From positions 186,001-250,000 of the forward strand of contig NZ_JAHSPF010000005.1 in the NCBI RefSeq assembly GCF_019132875.1: DNA of 64,000 nucleotides. The letters are read 5' to 3'. This stretch comes from Erwinia phyllosphaerae (lineage in GTDB: Bacteria; Pseudomonadota; Gammaproteobacteria; Enterobacterales; Enterobacteriaceae). The notes beneath the pieces are model-generated. The model was not told the DNA's origin, searched no databases, and was given only the letters and a program-made list of their open reading frames with translations. The translations under genes and the position numbers were made by a program. Below, in pieces: positions 37,896 to 46,651 of the stretch. Numbering within the stretch: the first letter of the stretch is position 1; each line of letters begins with the position of its first letter.

Positions 37896-37951
37896 TTAAG
37901 GTTCGCATAACTATAATAGTTGCTCAATTCCGAGCGCGGGCCTGTAACAGT

Positions 37952-39382
37952 TTGGCAAAATATCTTCAGCTAATTGAAAAAATCCAGCAGCAGATCGATC
38001 GTGAGATCTGGCTGCCGGGCGACAAACTTCCCTCACTGCGCGAGCAGGTTGCGCAAAGCGGGATGAGTCTGATGACGGTGATGCACGCCTATCAGGTACT
38101 GGAGAGCCAGGGCTGGATCCTGTCCCGTCCGCAGTCGGGCTACTTTGTCGCGCCGCGGGCGGAGTTTCTGAGCCAGCCTGCCAGCCATCAAAAAGTGCAG
38201 CTCACCGAGTCGGTGGACATCAACGACTTTATTTTTGAAGTCCTGCAAGCCTGCCGCGATCCCGGCATTGTGCCTTTTGGTTCCGCTTTTCCCGATCCCG
38301 AACTTTTCCCGCAGCGACAGCTGATGCGCTCGCTGACCGCCGTTTCACATTCGCTAAAACCGGCGGATGCGTTAAACAACCTGCCGCCGGGCAACGAAGC
38401 ATTGCGGAAGACGCTGGCGCAGCGTTATGCCTTACAGGGCATCCAGGTTTCGCCCGAAGAGATAGTTATCACTAATGGCGCAATGGAAGCGCTTAACCTG
38501 AGCCTCCAGGCGGTTACCAAACCCGGCGACTGGGTTGTGGTGGAAAACCCCTGTTTTTACGGGGCGCTACAGGCTATTGAACGGCTACAGCTGAAGGCCG
38601 TGGCCATCGCCTCACATCCCCAGCACGGCATCGATCTTGACGAGTTGGCCAGCACGCTGGCCAGGCTGCCGGTAAAAGCCTGCTGGATGATGTCGAACCA
38701 GCAAAACCCGCTGGGCTGCACGCTAAGCCGGGAGAAAAAACGGGATCTGGTGGCGCTGCTGGAGTCATATCAGGTAACGCTGATTGAGGATGACGTCTAC
38801 AGCGAGCTCTATTTTGGTAGCGAGAAACCGCTACCGGCCAAGGCGTTTGAAAAGCAGGATACGGTGCTGCACTGCTCGTCCTTTTCTAAAAATCTGGTGG
38901 CGGGTTTTCGTGTTGGCTGGGTAGCGGCGGGCAAGCACGCGCAGCGCATTCAGCGTTTGCAGCTGATGAGTACAATTTCAACCAGTGCGCCCATGCAGCT
39001 AACGCTGGCCAATTATCTGGGTACGCGTAGCTACGACAGCCATTTACGTAAGCTAAGGCAAAAGCTGGAGCAGCGCAAAAATCTGGCGCGCCAGTCGCTG
39101 CGGCGGCACCTGCCTGCCAGCGCGAAGATCAATGATTCGCAGGGCGGCTATTTTCTGTGGATAGAGCTGCCGCCTGAGGTAAACAGCACCGAGCTTTATT
39201 ATCGCGCTTTACAGCAGAAGATCAGCATAGCGCCGGGCAAAATGTTTTCGACCGGCGAGCAGTACGCTAACTATTTCCGTTTTAATGCCGCATGGGAATG
39301 GAACGAGGAACGGGAAGCGGCGGTAGCAACGCTGGGCGGGTTAATAAAAGAAATGCTTTCACTCACCCAGCGCTGGAGCTGA
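37952..39382 (+). CDS. ydcR: MocR-like GntR/aminotransferase regulator YdcR
   Basis: A 476-residue fusion of a GntR winged helix (residues 1-75, LPGDKLPSLREQVAQSGMSLMTV) with a class I aminotransferase-like domain whose PLP lysine is Lys313 (SSFSKNLVAGFRVGW). It aligns closely with E. coli YdcR throughout (FENPCFYGALQA-like, IEDDVYSELYFG, SIAPGKMFSTGE). No upstream ATG exists in frame; the TTG at 37952 yields the family N terminus (AKYLQLIEKIQQQI). The regulated genes are unknown. Confidence 0.92.
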   Translation: MAKYLQLIEKIQQQIDREIWLPGDKLPSLREQVAQSGMSLMTVMHAYQVLESQGWILSRPQSGYFVAPRAEFLSQPASHQKVQLTESVDINDFIFEVLQACRDPGIVPFGSAFPDPELFPQRQLMRSLTAVSHSLKPADALNNLPPGNEALRKTLAQRYALQGIQVSPEEIVITNGAMEALNLSLQAVTKPGDWVVVENPCFYGALQAIERLQLKAVAIASHPQHGIDLDELASTLARLPVKACWMMSNQQNPLGCTLSREKKRDLVALLESYQVTLIEDDVYSELYFGSEKPLPAKAFEKQDTVLHCSSFSKNLVAGFRVGWVAAGKHAQRIQRLQLMSTISTSAPMQLTLANYLGTRSYDSHLRKLRQKLEQRKNLARQSLRRHLPASAKINDSQGGYFLWIELPPEVNSTELYYRALQQKISIAPGKMFSTGEQYANYFRFNAAWEWNEEREAAVATLGGLIKEMLSLTQRWS

Positions 39383-39386
39383 CAGG

Positions 39387-39869
39387 TTAAACGTGGGAGG
39401 CGCGCTGCTGGCCCCAGGTTAAGTGGTAGACATCGTAAAAATCGACTTCACCCTTTAGCGACAGCAGTTTTTCAATGCCCTGTTTTACCCGGTCCGGCAC
39501 CTGGCTGCTGGACAAAATGTCCTGAATTGCCTGCTCTGACAGCGTGCGCACATAGTACCACTCGCCGTTATAGCAAACGCGCAGATCCAGCGTATCGATA
39601 TCCTCAAAGCGATAGCGAGGATTCACATCCAACAGCATCAGTCCGCTCATTAGCAGCACAAAAAAGGTCGCGCCCCAGAAAGCGGGCCAGCCCAAAAATT
39701 CCGTGGTGAAGATCAGCGCAACGGTCAGGGCATAACAGACATACATGGACGCCCATAAGCCAGGATGGGTTTTCAGAAAGTTAAAGCTGAAACGCGGCCG
39801 GTTATCACGCTGTTCTTCGCGATTAAGGGTGTCTATTTCGCGCAGCAGTATCTGTTTAACGTCTTGCAC
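39387..39869 (-). CDS. ylaC: YlaC family inner-membrane protein
   Basis: A 160-residue protein matching E. coli YlaC in order and key segments: RDNRPRFSFNFLKTHPGL, two adjacent membrane helices (about 38-80), the DVNPRYRFEDIDTLDLRVCYNGEWY block and a soluble C-terminal tail. Its function is not established. It converges with ydcR (4 bases between stops) with no terminator in between. Confidence 0.88.
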   Translation of the reverse strand: MQDVKQILLREIDTLNREEQRDNRPRFSFNFLKTHPGLWASMYVCYALTVALIFTTEFLGWPAFWGATFFVLLMSGLMLLDVNPRYRFEDIDTLDLRVCYNGEWYYVRTLSEQAIQDILSSSQVPDRVKQGIEKLLSLKGEVDFYDVYHLTWGQQRASHV

Positions 39870-40232
39870 CTGGTACCTCCTGTCGATTCAGATGCCAGTA
39901 AACCACGTTATGCAAATGAATGGCAGACACAGTTGTTGGCAATAAAGCTATAACAGTTGCTATCGGCAGACGGAGCGGAGCGCCGAATGCATCCAGGCTC
40001 AGGATGATGACGAAAACCATTCTTAATCGCGTTCTTATTTTTAAAGGGGGTATATTATTAATATCTCCCTTTATTTGTATAACTTAACTGGCGACTATTT
40101 TTTATTTTCTTAACAAAGTTATTTGTCTGCATTATAAATAGGCATTAATTAATGCGGGAATAATTTAATACTGGCCGGCATTAAAAAGTATAATTCCGCC
40201 ACATAATAGAAAGCAGAGGCGGAGCGCCAGAC
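39870..40232. other. AT-rich intergenic region without a gene
   Basis: These 363 bases contain the ylaC promoter side and then a strongly AT-rich stretch (about 40020-40200) before the FliB-like frame. I see no RNA gene or repeat in it. Confidence 0.5.
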
Positions 40233-41084
40233 ATGTTCAAAGATGATAAAATAAAAAAATCACGGCACTCCGCTATTGTCTGGATGCCCGACTTTGTTCT
40301 GCGCCAGCAGAAAAGCGTTGATGAATGTCGATGTCCTGGCTGCCACAGTTCGCCGCCTTTATTGCAATTTCGCTGGAAAAACCATGTACGCCACAGCGCC
40401 AGTATTGGTTGCGAGCGAGCAGCGAAGGCCATTCTCTGCCATCCCACCGCATTCGGTATTAACGTTAGCGAAGCCGTGGCGGAAAACCTGCCTGAATTAA
40501 ATCCCGATCTGCTGGCCGTTAATCAGGCATGCTTGCGGCTAATGGCAGAGTATCAGGCAGAGCCAGAAGCGTTTCTTTTTGCGCTGAGCCGTTTTATTTC
40601 CGGGTTTGAAAAGAGTAATGGGCAAACGGCATATACTATCGAACAGGCATTGTCCGCTTTACAACCGCAGCAGCTTCGCCAGGAGTTTATACAGCGAAGG
40701 CCGTTTGATATCGATAAGCTTGCTGCCTTAAGAGCGTTAAGCGAAGCCAGTTTAGACCGTGAACACAGCAGAATAGCGCAAAAGCTAAATAAACTGAAAG
40801 GCGTGCCGGACAGGTTACTACGGCAGAATCTGCACGTGCTGGAAAAACAGTGGCACAGCGGTACACCGCAGCAGGCTTTACATAACTATCTTTATTACGA
40901 GCTTTACCATAACTTCTTTCCCGGCTGTGCCAGGCAGCAATGGCAACAAAACCTCGCTCTGCTTTGCCAGAAGATCTTCCGTCTGAAAATACTCCTTATT
41001 TTTTCGCTGCGGTTTGATTATAGCTGCGACGATATTAGCGTGCTGGTTGCCGCCTGCCACCGCACAGGCGTTTTTCGCCAGTAA
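40233..41084 (+). CDS. FliB-like protein, probably a truncated flagellin lysine-N-methylase
   Basis: A 283-residue protein without a clear family match. Its middle and end resemble FliB flagellin lysine-N-methylases: RHSASIGCERAAKAIL (FliB: a serine-rich SLxCPEAARLLL segment), then HNYLYYELYHNFFPG followed by a hydrophobic helix, and a closing DISVLVAACHRTG. The N-terminal cysteine cluster of FliB is not there; only ECRCPGCHS remains, so roughly 90 residues seem missing. It may be a decayed remnant or a distinct short relative. It sits in AT-rich DNA away from flagellar genes. The FliB link is by eye and tentative. Confidence 0.5.
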   Translation: MFKDDKIKKSRHSAIVWMPDFVLRQQKSVDECRCPGCHSSPPLLQFRWKNHVRHSASIGCERAAKAILCHPTAFGINVSEAVAENLPELNPDLLAVNQACLRLMAEYQAEPEAFLFALSRFISGFEKSNGQTAYTIEQALSALQPQQLRQEFIQRRPFDIDKLAALRALSEASLDREHSRIAQKLNKLKGVPDRLLRQNLHVLEKQWHSGTPQQALHNYLYYELYHNFFPGCARQQWQQNLALLCQKIFRLKILLIFSLRFDYSCDDISVLVAACHRTGVFRQ

Positions 41085-41160
41085 TAAAGCTGTTAGCCTG
41101 TCGGGTATTAATAAAAAAAAACGGCACGCGGCACTTTTTTATGCCAGCCGGACTGGTTTG

Positions 41161-41730
41161 TTACTGCATCAGAAAAAATAAGAGCGTCAGCAGTAAAATA
41201 GCCTGGGCCAGACATAGCCAGCGCCAGAAGCTTTTACGCACTTCTTGCTGTGGCAGTGAGCCAGGCTGCTGATTTTTGTTTTGCCATTCCTCGCGGGCTT
41301 CTGCCTCTTTGATCTGTCCGTTAGCCGTAAAGAAAGGGGAAGCGGTGATTTCATCAGGCGCTGAAGAGACCGTCTGCTCGTCGTCAGGCAATAACCACTG
41401 GCAATATTCAGCTTCCAGGATATAACCTTTCTTAGGGATGGTTTTAATTATTCGCTGCTGTTTGCCATTATCCTCAAGCGCTACGCGTAAGGCATGGACT
41501 GCATTGGGTAAGCTGTTATTACCAATAACGCGGCGTTCCCAGACCAGCGAGGTAAGTTCTTCCCGCGTTAGCGTCTTTCCCGCATGCTGGGCCAGAGTCA
41601 GCAGAAGCTTGAACTGATATTCGCCTAGTCGCCGCTTTTCCCCCGTCAGCTGATGTATCAGTGAACCTGAATCTTTATCAATCAGCCAGTTGTGAATGAC
41701 ATAGTGCGAAGCCATAGCAGAATTACCCAT
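41161..41730 (-). CDS. Short ToxR/CadC-like winged-helix membrane regulator
   Basis: A 189-residue protein with an N-terminal OmpR/PhoB-type winged helix (about 15-110; LGEYQFKLLLTLAQHAGKTLTREEL, NNSLPNAVHALRVALEDNG, IKTIPKKGYILEA) and a single C-terminal membrane helix (about 167-187) that ends the protein. CadC and ToxR have a periplasmic sensor domain after the helix; here there is none. Possible starts are ATG 41730 and ATG 41715. It diverges from the cupin gene across 341 bases that contain a large inverted repeat, a candidate operator. Confidence 0.85.
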   Translation of the reverse strand: MGNSAMASHYVIHNWLIDKDSGSLIHQLTGEKRRLGEYQFKLLLTLAQHAGKTLTREELTSLVWERRVIGNNSLPNAVHALRVALEDNGKQQRIIKTIPKKGYILEAEYCQWLLPDDEQTVSSAPDEITASPFFTANGQIKEAEAREEWQNKNQQPGSLPQQEVRKSFWRWLCLAQAILLLTLLFFLMQ

Positions 41731-42071
41731 AGTGTCATAACAGAATAAATGGGCTTAATTTTCCCATTTTTTTGAGATGAAGTCCCCTGCTATGGCAGGT
41801 TGATTAAGATGATGTTTAGACGGCCTTTTTAATAAGTCTGCATCACAACTTCTTTGTTAATTTCTTTTATTTATGAAGTTATGACCGGGGTAACTTAACG
41901 CAAATGAAGTGGGCGGCAATATGGGCGGCCGCTTAAAAAAGATAATTTGCGTTAAGTAAATAAAAAATAACATTTTATGTGATAAAAATCCTTTTTTTCT
42001 TATTGCATCTTTTCCGGTAGATGCCACAATTAATTAACAATTAAGATCATTCAAATAACAGGAGACGCCTT
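41731..42071. promoter_or_regulatory. Divergent regulatory region with 13-bp inverted repeat (41893-41957)
   Basis: ACTTAACGCAAAT (41893-41905) is repeated inverted and perfectly as ATTTGCGTTAAGT (41945-41957), with 39 bases between. The spacer itself has a GGGCGGC direct repeat. It lies between the membrane regulator gene and the cupin gene, so it may be a dimer-pair operator or a cruciform/stem-loop. Confidence 0.6.
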
Positions 42072-42656
42072 ATGGTGACCTATGCCGGTAATCTGCTTGC
42101 GATGATGTCTTTTGCCGCCGGCACCTTCTCCGCTGGCGCGTCAAATAATCCACAGTATATGACTTTCCAGCCCGCCAGCGGCGTTCCTAACAATCCTCTG
42201 CCGCTGATTATCTATCCGCGCGTGGTACCTGGCGATGTGGAAGATCTTGCTGTCTGGTTTGAAGATACCTTTGCCCGACACGGCTGGCTGCCGCGCTGGC
42301 GTTTTCCTGTCTTTACCTATACCCACTATCATCCCAACACGCATGAATTACTTGGGATAAGTGCGGGCTGGGCGCAAATTCTGTTCGGCGGCGAAACGGG
42401 GCGTGCAGTGACCGTTCATGCGGGCGACGCTGTGTTAATACCGGCTGGCGTGGGACATCAGCAGATGGCGGCAAGTGAAGATTTTATTGCCGTTGGCGCT
42501 TACCCACGGGGGTTGCAGCCCGACACGCGCCGTAGCGACCTGGAGCATGTTGAAGCCTCGGTAAACGCGATCAAACGTGTCCCTATGCCGCAGCATGACC
42601 CTGTTACCGGTGGCGAAGGCGCAGTAACCGAGATCTGGCATCCGCTCCAGCTATAG
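42072..42656 (+). CDS. Small cupin-domain protein (YjlB-like)
   Basis: A 194-residue single-cupin protein. The metal-site motif region includes TYTHYHPNTHELLGI (histidines and a glutamate in cupin motif 1) and AVTVHAGDAVLIPAGVGHQQM (motif 2 with its histidine). It has AGGAG seven bases before the ATG. It could be an isomerase, dioxygenase or binding protein; the neighbouring oxalate decarboxylase is also a cupin, but no shared operon is evident (377-base gap). Confidence 0.85.
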   Translation: MVTYAGNLLAMMSFAAGTFSAGASNNPQYMTFQPASGVPNNPLPLIIYPRVVPGDVEDLAVWFEDTFARHGWLPRWRFPVFTYTHYHPNTHELLGISAGWAQILFGGETGRAVTVHAGDAVLIPAGVGHQQMAASEDFIAVGAYPRGLQPDTRRSDLEHVEASVNAIKRVPMPQHDPVTGGEGAVTEIWHPLQL

Positions 42657-43033
42657 CGTGGGCCTTGTGCTCTATTTTTAGCGATGTGATAGTTACCGTT
42701 GGATATTTTTCGGGCTATGTTCGCTGGTAAGTATATGTTTCCCTGTAGCATTCGGGCCTGACAAACAGATCTGGACAAACGACCGCTGAGACAGAATTTA
42801 TCACTGTAGAATGCTGGTAACAAAGACATAACATTAACCGCGTAGCGCTATATGGCCCATATTTTATAAAAATACCTGAAGTTTTGATAAAATTTACTTT
42901 TGGATTTCTGCTTACATTTCAGTTGTCTTAAGAGGTTTTCTGATTAGGTTTGGTTGAGGTTTGTGTAGTTAATCTTAAGTTTGCGTCGGCAGTCAGCGAT
43001 GCAACTTTGAACATCTACACAAGGAAGCAGACC
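42657..43033. promoter_or_regulatory. Promoter region of the oxalate decarboxylase gene
   Basis: These 377 AT-rich bases contain no credible gene. A good ribosome site AAGGAAG lies at 43021-43027. No terminator for the cupin gene or defined operator was found. Confidence 0.45.
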
Positions 43034-44260
43034 ATGAAACCCATCACACGTCGTAGCTTTATGTCTTTTGCTGCCGGAGGCACGGTAGCGCTTGCGGCCG
43101 GCAGCGTTCATGCGCATGACCAGACGATACAGGTGCAGCCCTGGACGGGAACCATGGGCGGCAGCGATCCTGGCCCCCACGATCCGGTGCGCCAGGGTGA
43201 AAACCCGGATATTGTTAACCCGCCTCCGACCGACAGCGGTACTTTACCTAATCTGCGCTTTTCCTATAGTGATTCTCACGTGCGTAAAGGCAGCGGCGGC
43301 TGGACGCGACAAATTACCGAACGCGAACTGGGCGTCTCTAAAAGCATTGCGGGCGTCAATATGCGGCTAAACAGCGGCGGTATTCGCGAGCTGCACTGGC
43401 ATAAAGAGGGCGAATGGGCCTATATGCTTTACGGTAAGGCGCGTATTACCGCGCTGGACGTCGACGGGCACTGGTTTGTTGATGACGTTGGCGTGGGCGA
43501 TCTGTGGTACTTCCCGCCTGGCGTTCCGCACTCTATTCAGGGCCTAGGCCCGGACGGCTGCGAGTTCCTGCTGGCTTTCGACAGCGGCGGTTTCGATGAA
43601 GACAGTACTTTTCTGCTCAGCGACTGGTTTAAACATGTTCCGCCGGAAGTGCTGGCAAAAAACTTCGGCGTGCCGGTGGAAACCTTCAATAAACTTCCTT
43701 CGCCGTCCGATGAATATATTTTTGCCGCCAACGTCCCGGGCGATTTGAAAAGCGATGCCATAGCGGGCGCAACCCGTTCAGAGACCGCATTCAGCCACAG
43801 AATGCTGGCGCAGCAGCCCATTACGCTGAAAGGCGGCACGGTACGTATTACCGACTCTTCGGTGTTTAAAGTCTCCAAAACCATTGCGGCGGCGCTGGTC
43901 GAGCTTCAGCCTGGCGCGATGCGTGAGCTGCACTGGCATCCTAATACCGATGAGTGGCAATACTATCTGGAAGGCGAGGGACGAATGGGCGTGTTTGCCT
44001 CTTCGGGCCAGGCGCGCACCTTCGATTTCCGCGCCGGAGACGTGGGCTATGTGCCCTTTGCGATGGGGCATTACATAGAAAATACTGGCGATAAGCCGCT
44101 GCGTTTTCTGGAACTGTTTAAAAGTAGCTACTACGCCGATATCTCGCTTAACCAGTGGCTGGCCTCGACGCCGCCCGAACTGGTGCGCCAGCATTTGCAT
44201 CTGGACGATACCTTTATGCAGGCGCTGGACACTACCAAAAAGCCGGTGGTGGGCGGTTAA
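43034..44260 (+). CDS. Oxalate decarboxylase, bicupin (OxdC/OxdD-like), Tat-exported
   Basis: A 408-residue bicupin that converts oxalate to formate and CO2 with manganese. The N-terminal cupin has HWHKEGEW (His121, His123, Glu127) and the C-terminal one HWHPNTDEW (His300, His302, Glu307). The active-site lid reads DEDST (188-192), where Bacillus OxdC has SENST; the key glutamate is kept, favouring decarboxylase over oxidase activity. It has a Tat-like leader (ITRRSFMSFAAGG), so it probably acts in the periplasm. The ATG at 43034 follows AAGGAAG. Oxalate is abundant in plants and fungi, which fits the lifestyle. Confidence 0.93.
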   Translation: MKPITRRSFMSFAAGGTVALAAGSVHAHDQTIQVQPWTGTMGGSDPGPHDPVRQGENPDIVNPPPTDSGTLPNLRFSYSDSHVRKGSGGWTRQITERELGVSKSIAGVNMRLNSGGIRELHWHKEGEWAYMLYGKARITALDVDGHWFVDDVGVGDLWYFPPGVPHSIQGLGPDGCEFLLAFDSGGFDEDSTFLLSDWFKHVPPEVLAKNFGVPVETFNKLPSPSDEYIFAANVPGDLKSDAIAGATRSETAFSHRMLAQQPITLKGGTVRITDSSVFKVSKTIAAALVELQPGAMRELHWHPNTDEWQYYLEGEGRMGVFASSGQARTFDFRAGDVGYVPFAMGHYIENTGDKPLRFLELFKSSYYADISLNQWLASTPPELVRQHLHLDDTFMQALDTTKKPVVGG

Positions 44261-44591
44261 CTGTCTCAAAGCCGCAGGGAAGCAGCACGTAAGGGATTCC
44301 ATCAGCCGCAGGGAAGCGGCACGTCAAGGATTCCATCAGCCGTAGGGAAGCGGCACGTCAGGGATTCCATCAGCCGTAGGGAAGCGGCACGTCAGGGATT
44401 CCATCAGCCGTAGGGAAGCGGCACGTCAGGGATTTCATCAGCCGCAGGGAAGCGATATAAAGGGTTCTGTGCGCCTCCGGACTTCATTATCAGCCAAATA
44501 TCGCCAATTACGTCCGCTGTCACTTTCCTGTCATCTTTCTCTTTCAGCATGAGTGCCAATAAAGCTAACCGACTTAAAGTAAGGAACTTTT
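44261..44591. other. Repeat-filled gap between oxdC-like and PAP2 genes
   Basis: These 331 bases hold the 34-bp tandem array (44270-44455) and then the promoter of the phosphatase gene; no terminator other than the hairpin-forming repeats is seen. Confidence 0.6.
44270..44455. repeat. Tandem repeat, 34-bp unit, five copies plus a partial one
   Basis: Units start at 44270, 44304, 44338, 44372, 44406 and 44440 (partial). Each contains AGCCGCAGGGAAGCGGC or a close variant, whose ends GCCGC/GCGGC form a small hairpin. Copies differ at a few positions only. There are no unique spacers, so it is not CRISPR. Confidence 0.92.
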
Positions 44592-45860
44592 ATGCGCTTT
44601 CGTTATTCACTGCTGGCCAGTGCGTTGCTGATCGGTCACTTTGCTCAGGCAAAAACCACGCCGGTTAATCTTGACCACTTCCAGACGACCATCGAAACCA
44701 CCACGCCTGCCAGCAGTAACGCGCAGTTTGTCGCGCTCGACAGCCAGATCCAGCAGTCGCTAATCGATGCGCTAAAAGGCGATGCCGACAAGCTAACGCG
44801 AGCGCAGCTGGAAAAAGCGGAGCAAAGCAGCAAGCTGGCGGACAAAAAGTGGCTGAAAGAGAGCGGCTACGACTTTGGCAAAAAAGCGAACCAGCAGGCA
44901 GGCATCGCGCTGTTAAGCGCGTTTAGCACGCTGCCAAAAAGCACGCTGGATGCCAGCATGCACGTGGTTGAACAGGTGAACCTGAATGCGACGAACGGCC
45001 AGCGCCAGCAGGCAATTATCGATGCAGAAGGGCAAGACCATCTCTTTTTCCTCGCCGACGCGCTGGGGCCAAAACTGGGCCAGGCCTTTCTGAATGCGTA
45101 CAATAAGGGCGAAATCGGCAAAGCTGCTGCGTTAATTAAGGCCAGCGAGGTCAGTACCGGCGCGGCCAAATCGCACTTTAACTATCCGCGTCCCTTCCTG
45201 ATGCCCGGCAATACCATTCACGCCGTGCCGGACACGGCAGTAGTGAAAGATAACCAGCCGTATCAGGCCAGCGAAGGCTCTTTCCCCAGCGGACATACCA
45301 ATACGGCCTGGACGGATGGGCTGCTGCTGGGTGAAATGGTCCCGGAACGCTTTGTACCGCTGGTTGACCGCGCCGCGCGCTACGGCTATTCCCGTATGGT
45401 GCTGGGCGTGCATTATCCCATTGATTTAATTGGTTCACGCATGGTGGCGCAGCGTAACGTCGCGCACTACCTGAACGACGCAAAATATCGCGCGCTTTTT
45501 GACGAGGCGAAAACGCAGCTGCGCGCCGCGCTGGAAAAAGAGTGCGGCACGACGCTTGCCGAGTGCGCTAAACCGGCAGGCGCGGCCGATCCTTATGCCG
45601 TGCCGCAGATGCGGGAGTTTGCGCATTTTGCCATGACCTACAATCTGCCGCAGGAGCGCCAGAAAATGGCGCTGAAGGTGCCGGAAGGCGCGGAAGTCCT
45701 GCTGGAAGCGCCTTTCCCACATCTGAGCGCGGCCCAGCGTCGCCAGCTAATGGTTTCGACCGCCATTGCCGCAGGCTATCCGCTATCGGGCACGACGGCG
45801 GATCAGAATTTCTGGCAGCGGCTGGATCTCTCTGCCGCCGCCGCAAAAGGGCATCGTTAA
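44592..45860 (+). CDS. Secreted PAP2-family acid phosphatase (PhoN-like, long)
   Basis: A 422-residue secreted phosphatase with signal peptide (cleavage near AQA, residue 20). The class A acid phosphatase/PAP2 signature is complete: KSHFNYPRP (motif 1), GSFPSGHT (motif 2) and SRMVLGVHYPIDLIGS (motif 3). PhoN-type enzymes are about 250 residues; this one has about 120 extra N-terminal and 100 extra C-terminal residues. It probably releases phosphate from organic esters in the periplasm. Confidence 0.9.
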   Translation: MRFRYSLLASALLIGHFAQAKTTPVNLDHFQTTIETTTPASSNAQFVALDSQIQQSLIDALKGDADKLTRAQLEKAEQSSKLADKKWLKESGYDFGKKANQQAGIALLSAFSTLPKSTLDASMHVVEQVNLNATNGQRQQAIIDAEGQDHLFFLADALGPKLGQAFLNAYNKGEIGKAAALIKASEVSTGAAKSHFNYPRPFLMPGNTIHAVPDTAVVKDNQPYQASEGSFPSGHTNTAWTDGLLLGEMVPERFVPLVDRAARYGYSRMVLGVHYPIDLIGSRMVAQRNVAHYLNDAKYRALFDEAKTQLRAALEKECGTTLAECAKPAGAADPYAVPQMREFAHFAMTYNLPQERQKMALKVPEGAEVLLEAPFPHLSAAQRRQLMVSTAIAAGYPLSGTTADQNFWQRLDLSAAAAKGHR

Positions 45861-45865
45861 AAAAG

Positions 45866-45890
45866 CGGGGCGACAGTGTTCGCCCCTTTT
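45866..45890. terminator. Bidirectional terminator
   Basis: Stem GGGGCGA/TCGCCCC (6-base loop) followed by TTTTCTT, preceded by an A run, between two convergent genes. Confidence 0.85.
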
Positions 45891-45891
45891 C

Positions 45892-46422
45892 TTATCGGGC
45901 TGGCTTATCATCTGAGGAACTCTGCTCCGGCGTCTTTACGCCAATTTCCGGCAGCGTACCAAAATCCAGCTTTTTATCCTTCAGCCGTTGCGCAATCTCC
46001 TTGCTGATATCCGCGTCAGGCGCGAAAGAGAATGCGGCCTGGGCCGGGAGAATAGCGGACAGCTTGTGTTCCTGGCGATAGCCGTCGGCGGCTTCCTTAA
46101 TAGCCAGCAGCGCCACACCATCAATCTGGCGTCTTTCACGCTGCCATTCAATATTCAGCAGCTGGCGATCGGCAAGCAGCGCCGCCGCTCGCTTATCTTC
46201 CGGCAGTTTTGCGCCGTTCTCCTGGGCCATTTGCAGACCTTCCTGTAGTTTTGCATCGACGGCTTTCAGCCGTGCCTGCTGCTGTTCTGCCAGGCCCGAA
46301 TCTTTCATTACCTGTTCGGCATCAACAAACTTTATGACCGGTGGTTCTTTATGGTCACAGCCTGTCAGCAGGCTACCGGTTAACAGAATGCCAATAGCCA
46401 GACCGCTGATTTTTTGCTTCAT
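45892..46422 (-). CDS. OmpH/Skp-like periplasmic lipoprotein
   Basis: A 176-residue lipoprotein with lipobox LLTGC (lipidated Cys22). The mature part is an alpha-helical, coiled-coil-rich OmpH-like region (VIKFVDAEQVMKDSGLAEQQQARLKAVDAKLQEG through IEWQRERRQ), with a polar C-terminal tail. It resembles a Skp-like chaperone fold anchored in a membrane; specific function is unknown. Confidence 0.78.
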   Translation of the reverse strand: MKQKISGLAIGILLTGSLLTGCDHKEPPVIKFVDAEQVMKDSGLAEQQQARLKAVDAKLQEGLQMAQENGAKLPEDKRAAALLADRQLLNIEWQRERRQIDGVALLAIKEAADGYRQEHKLSAILPAQAAFSFAPDADISKEIAQRLKDKKLDFGTLPEIGVKTPEQSSSDDKPAR

Positions 46423-46651
46423 CTCTTCTCCTTAGTTTCCGGGGCGGCTCGTGGTTTCCCTGCCCGTGCGCGTTATCAGGCCGGGTGGAATATAAACGAT
46501 GGCGGAAGACTGAATGAAAAATATCCGTTAGCCGTTGATATAAATCAATTAAATTTGGAAGGACACCAGCAGCGTAGCGCAGCGATGGATAAATGCGCGC
46601 TGAATTACATGCTAAAGTTATCTTCCCGATATCGATCAAGGAATCACAGCT

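Noticed and set aside
44270-44455. CRISPR-like regular array
   Set aside because: Whole 34-bp units repeat head to tail with no variable spacers and no cas genes in the window.
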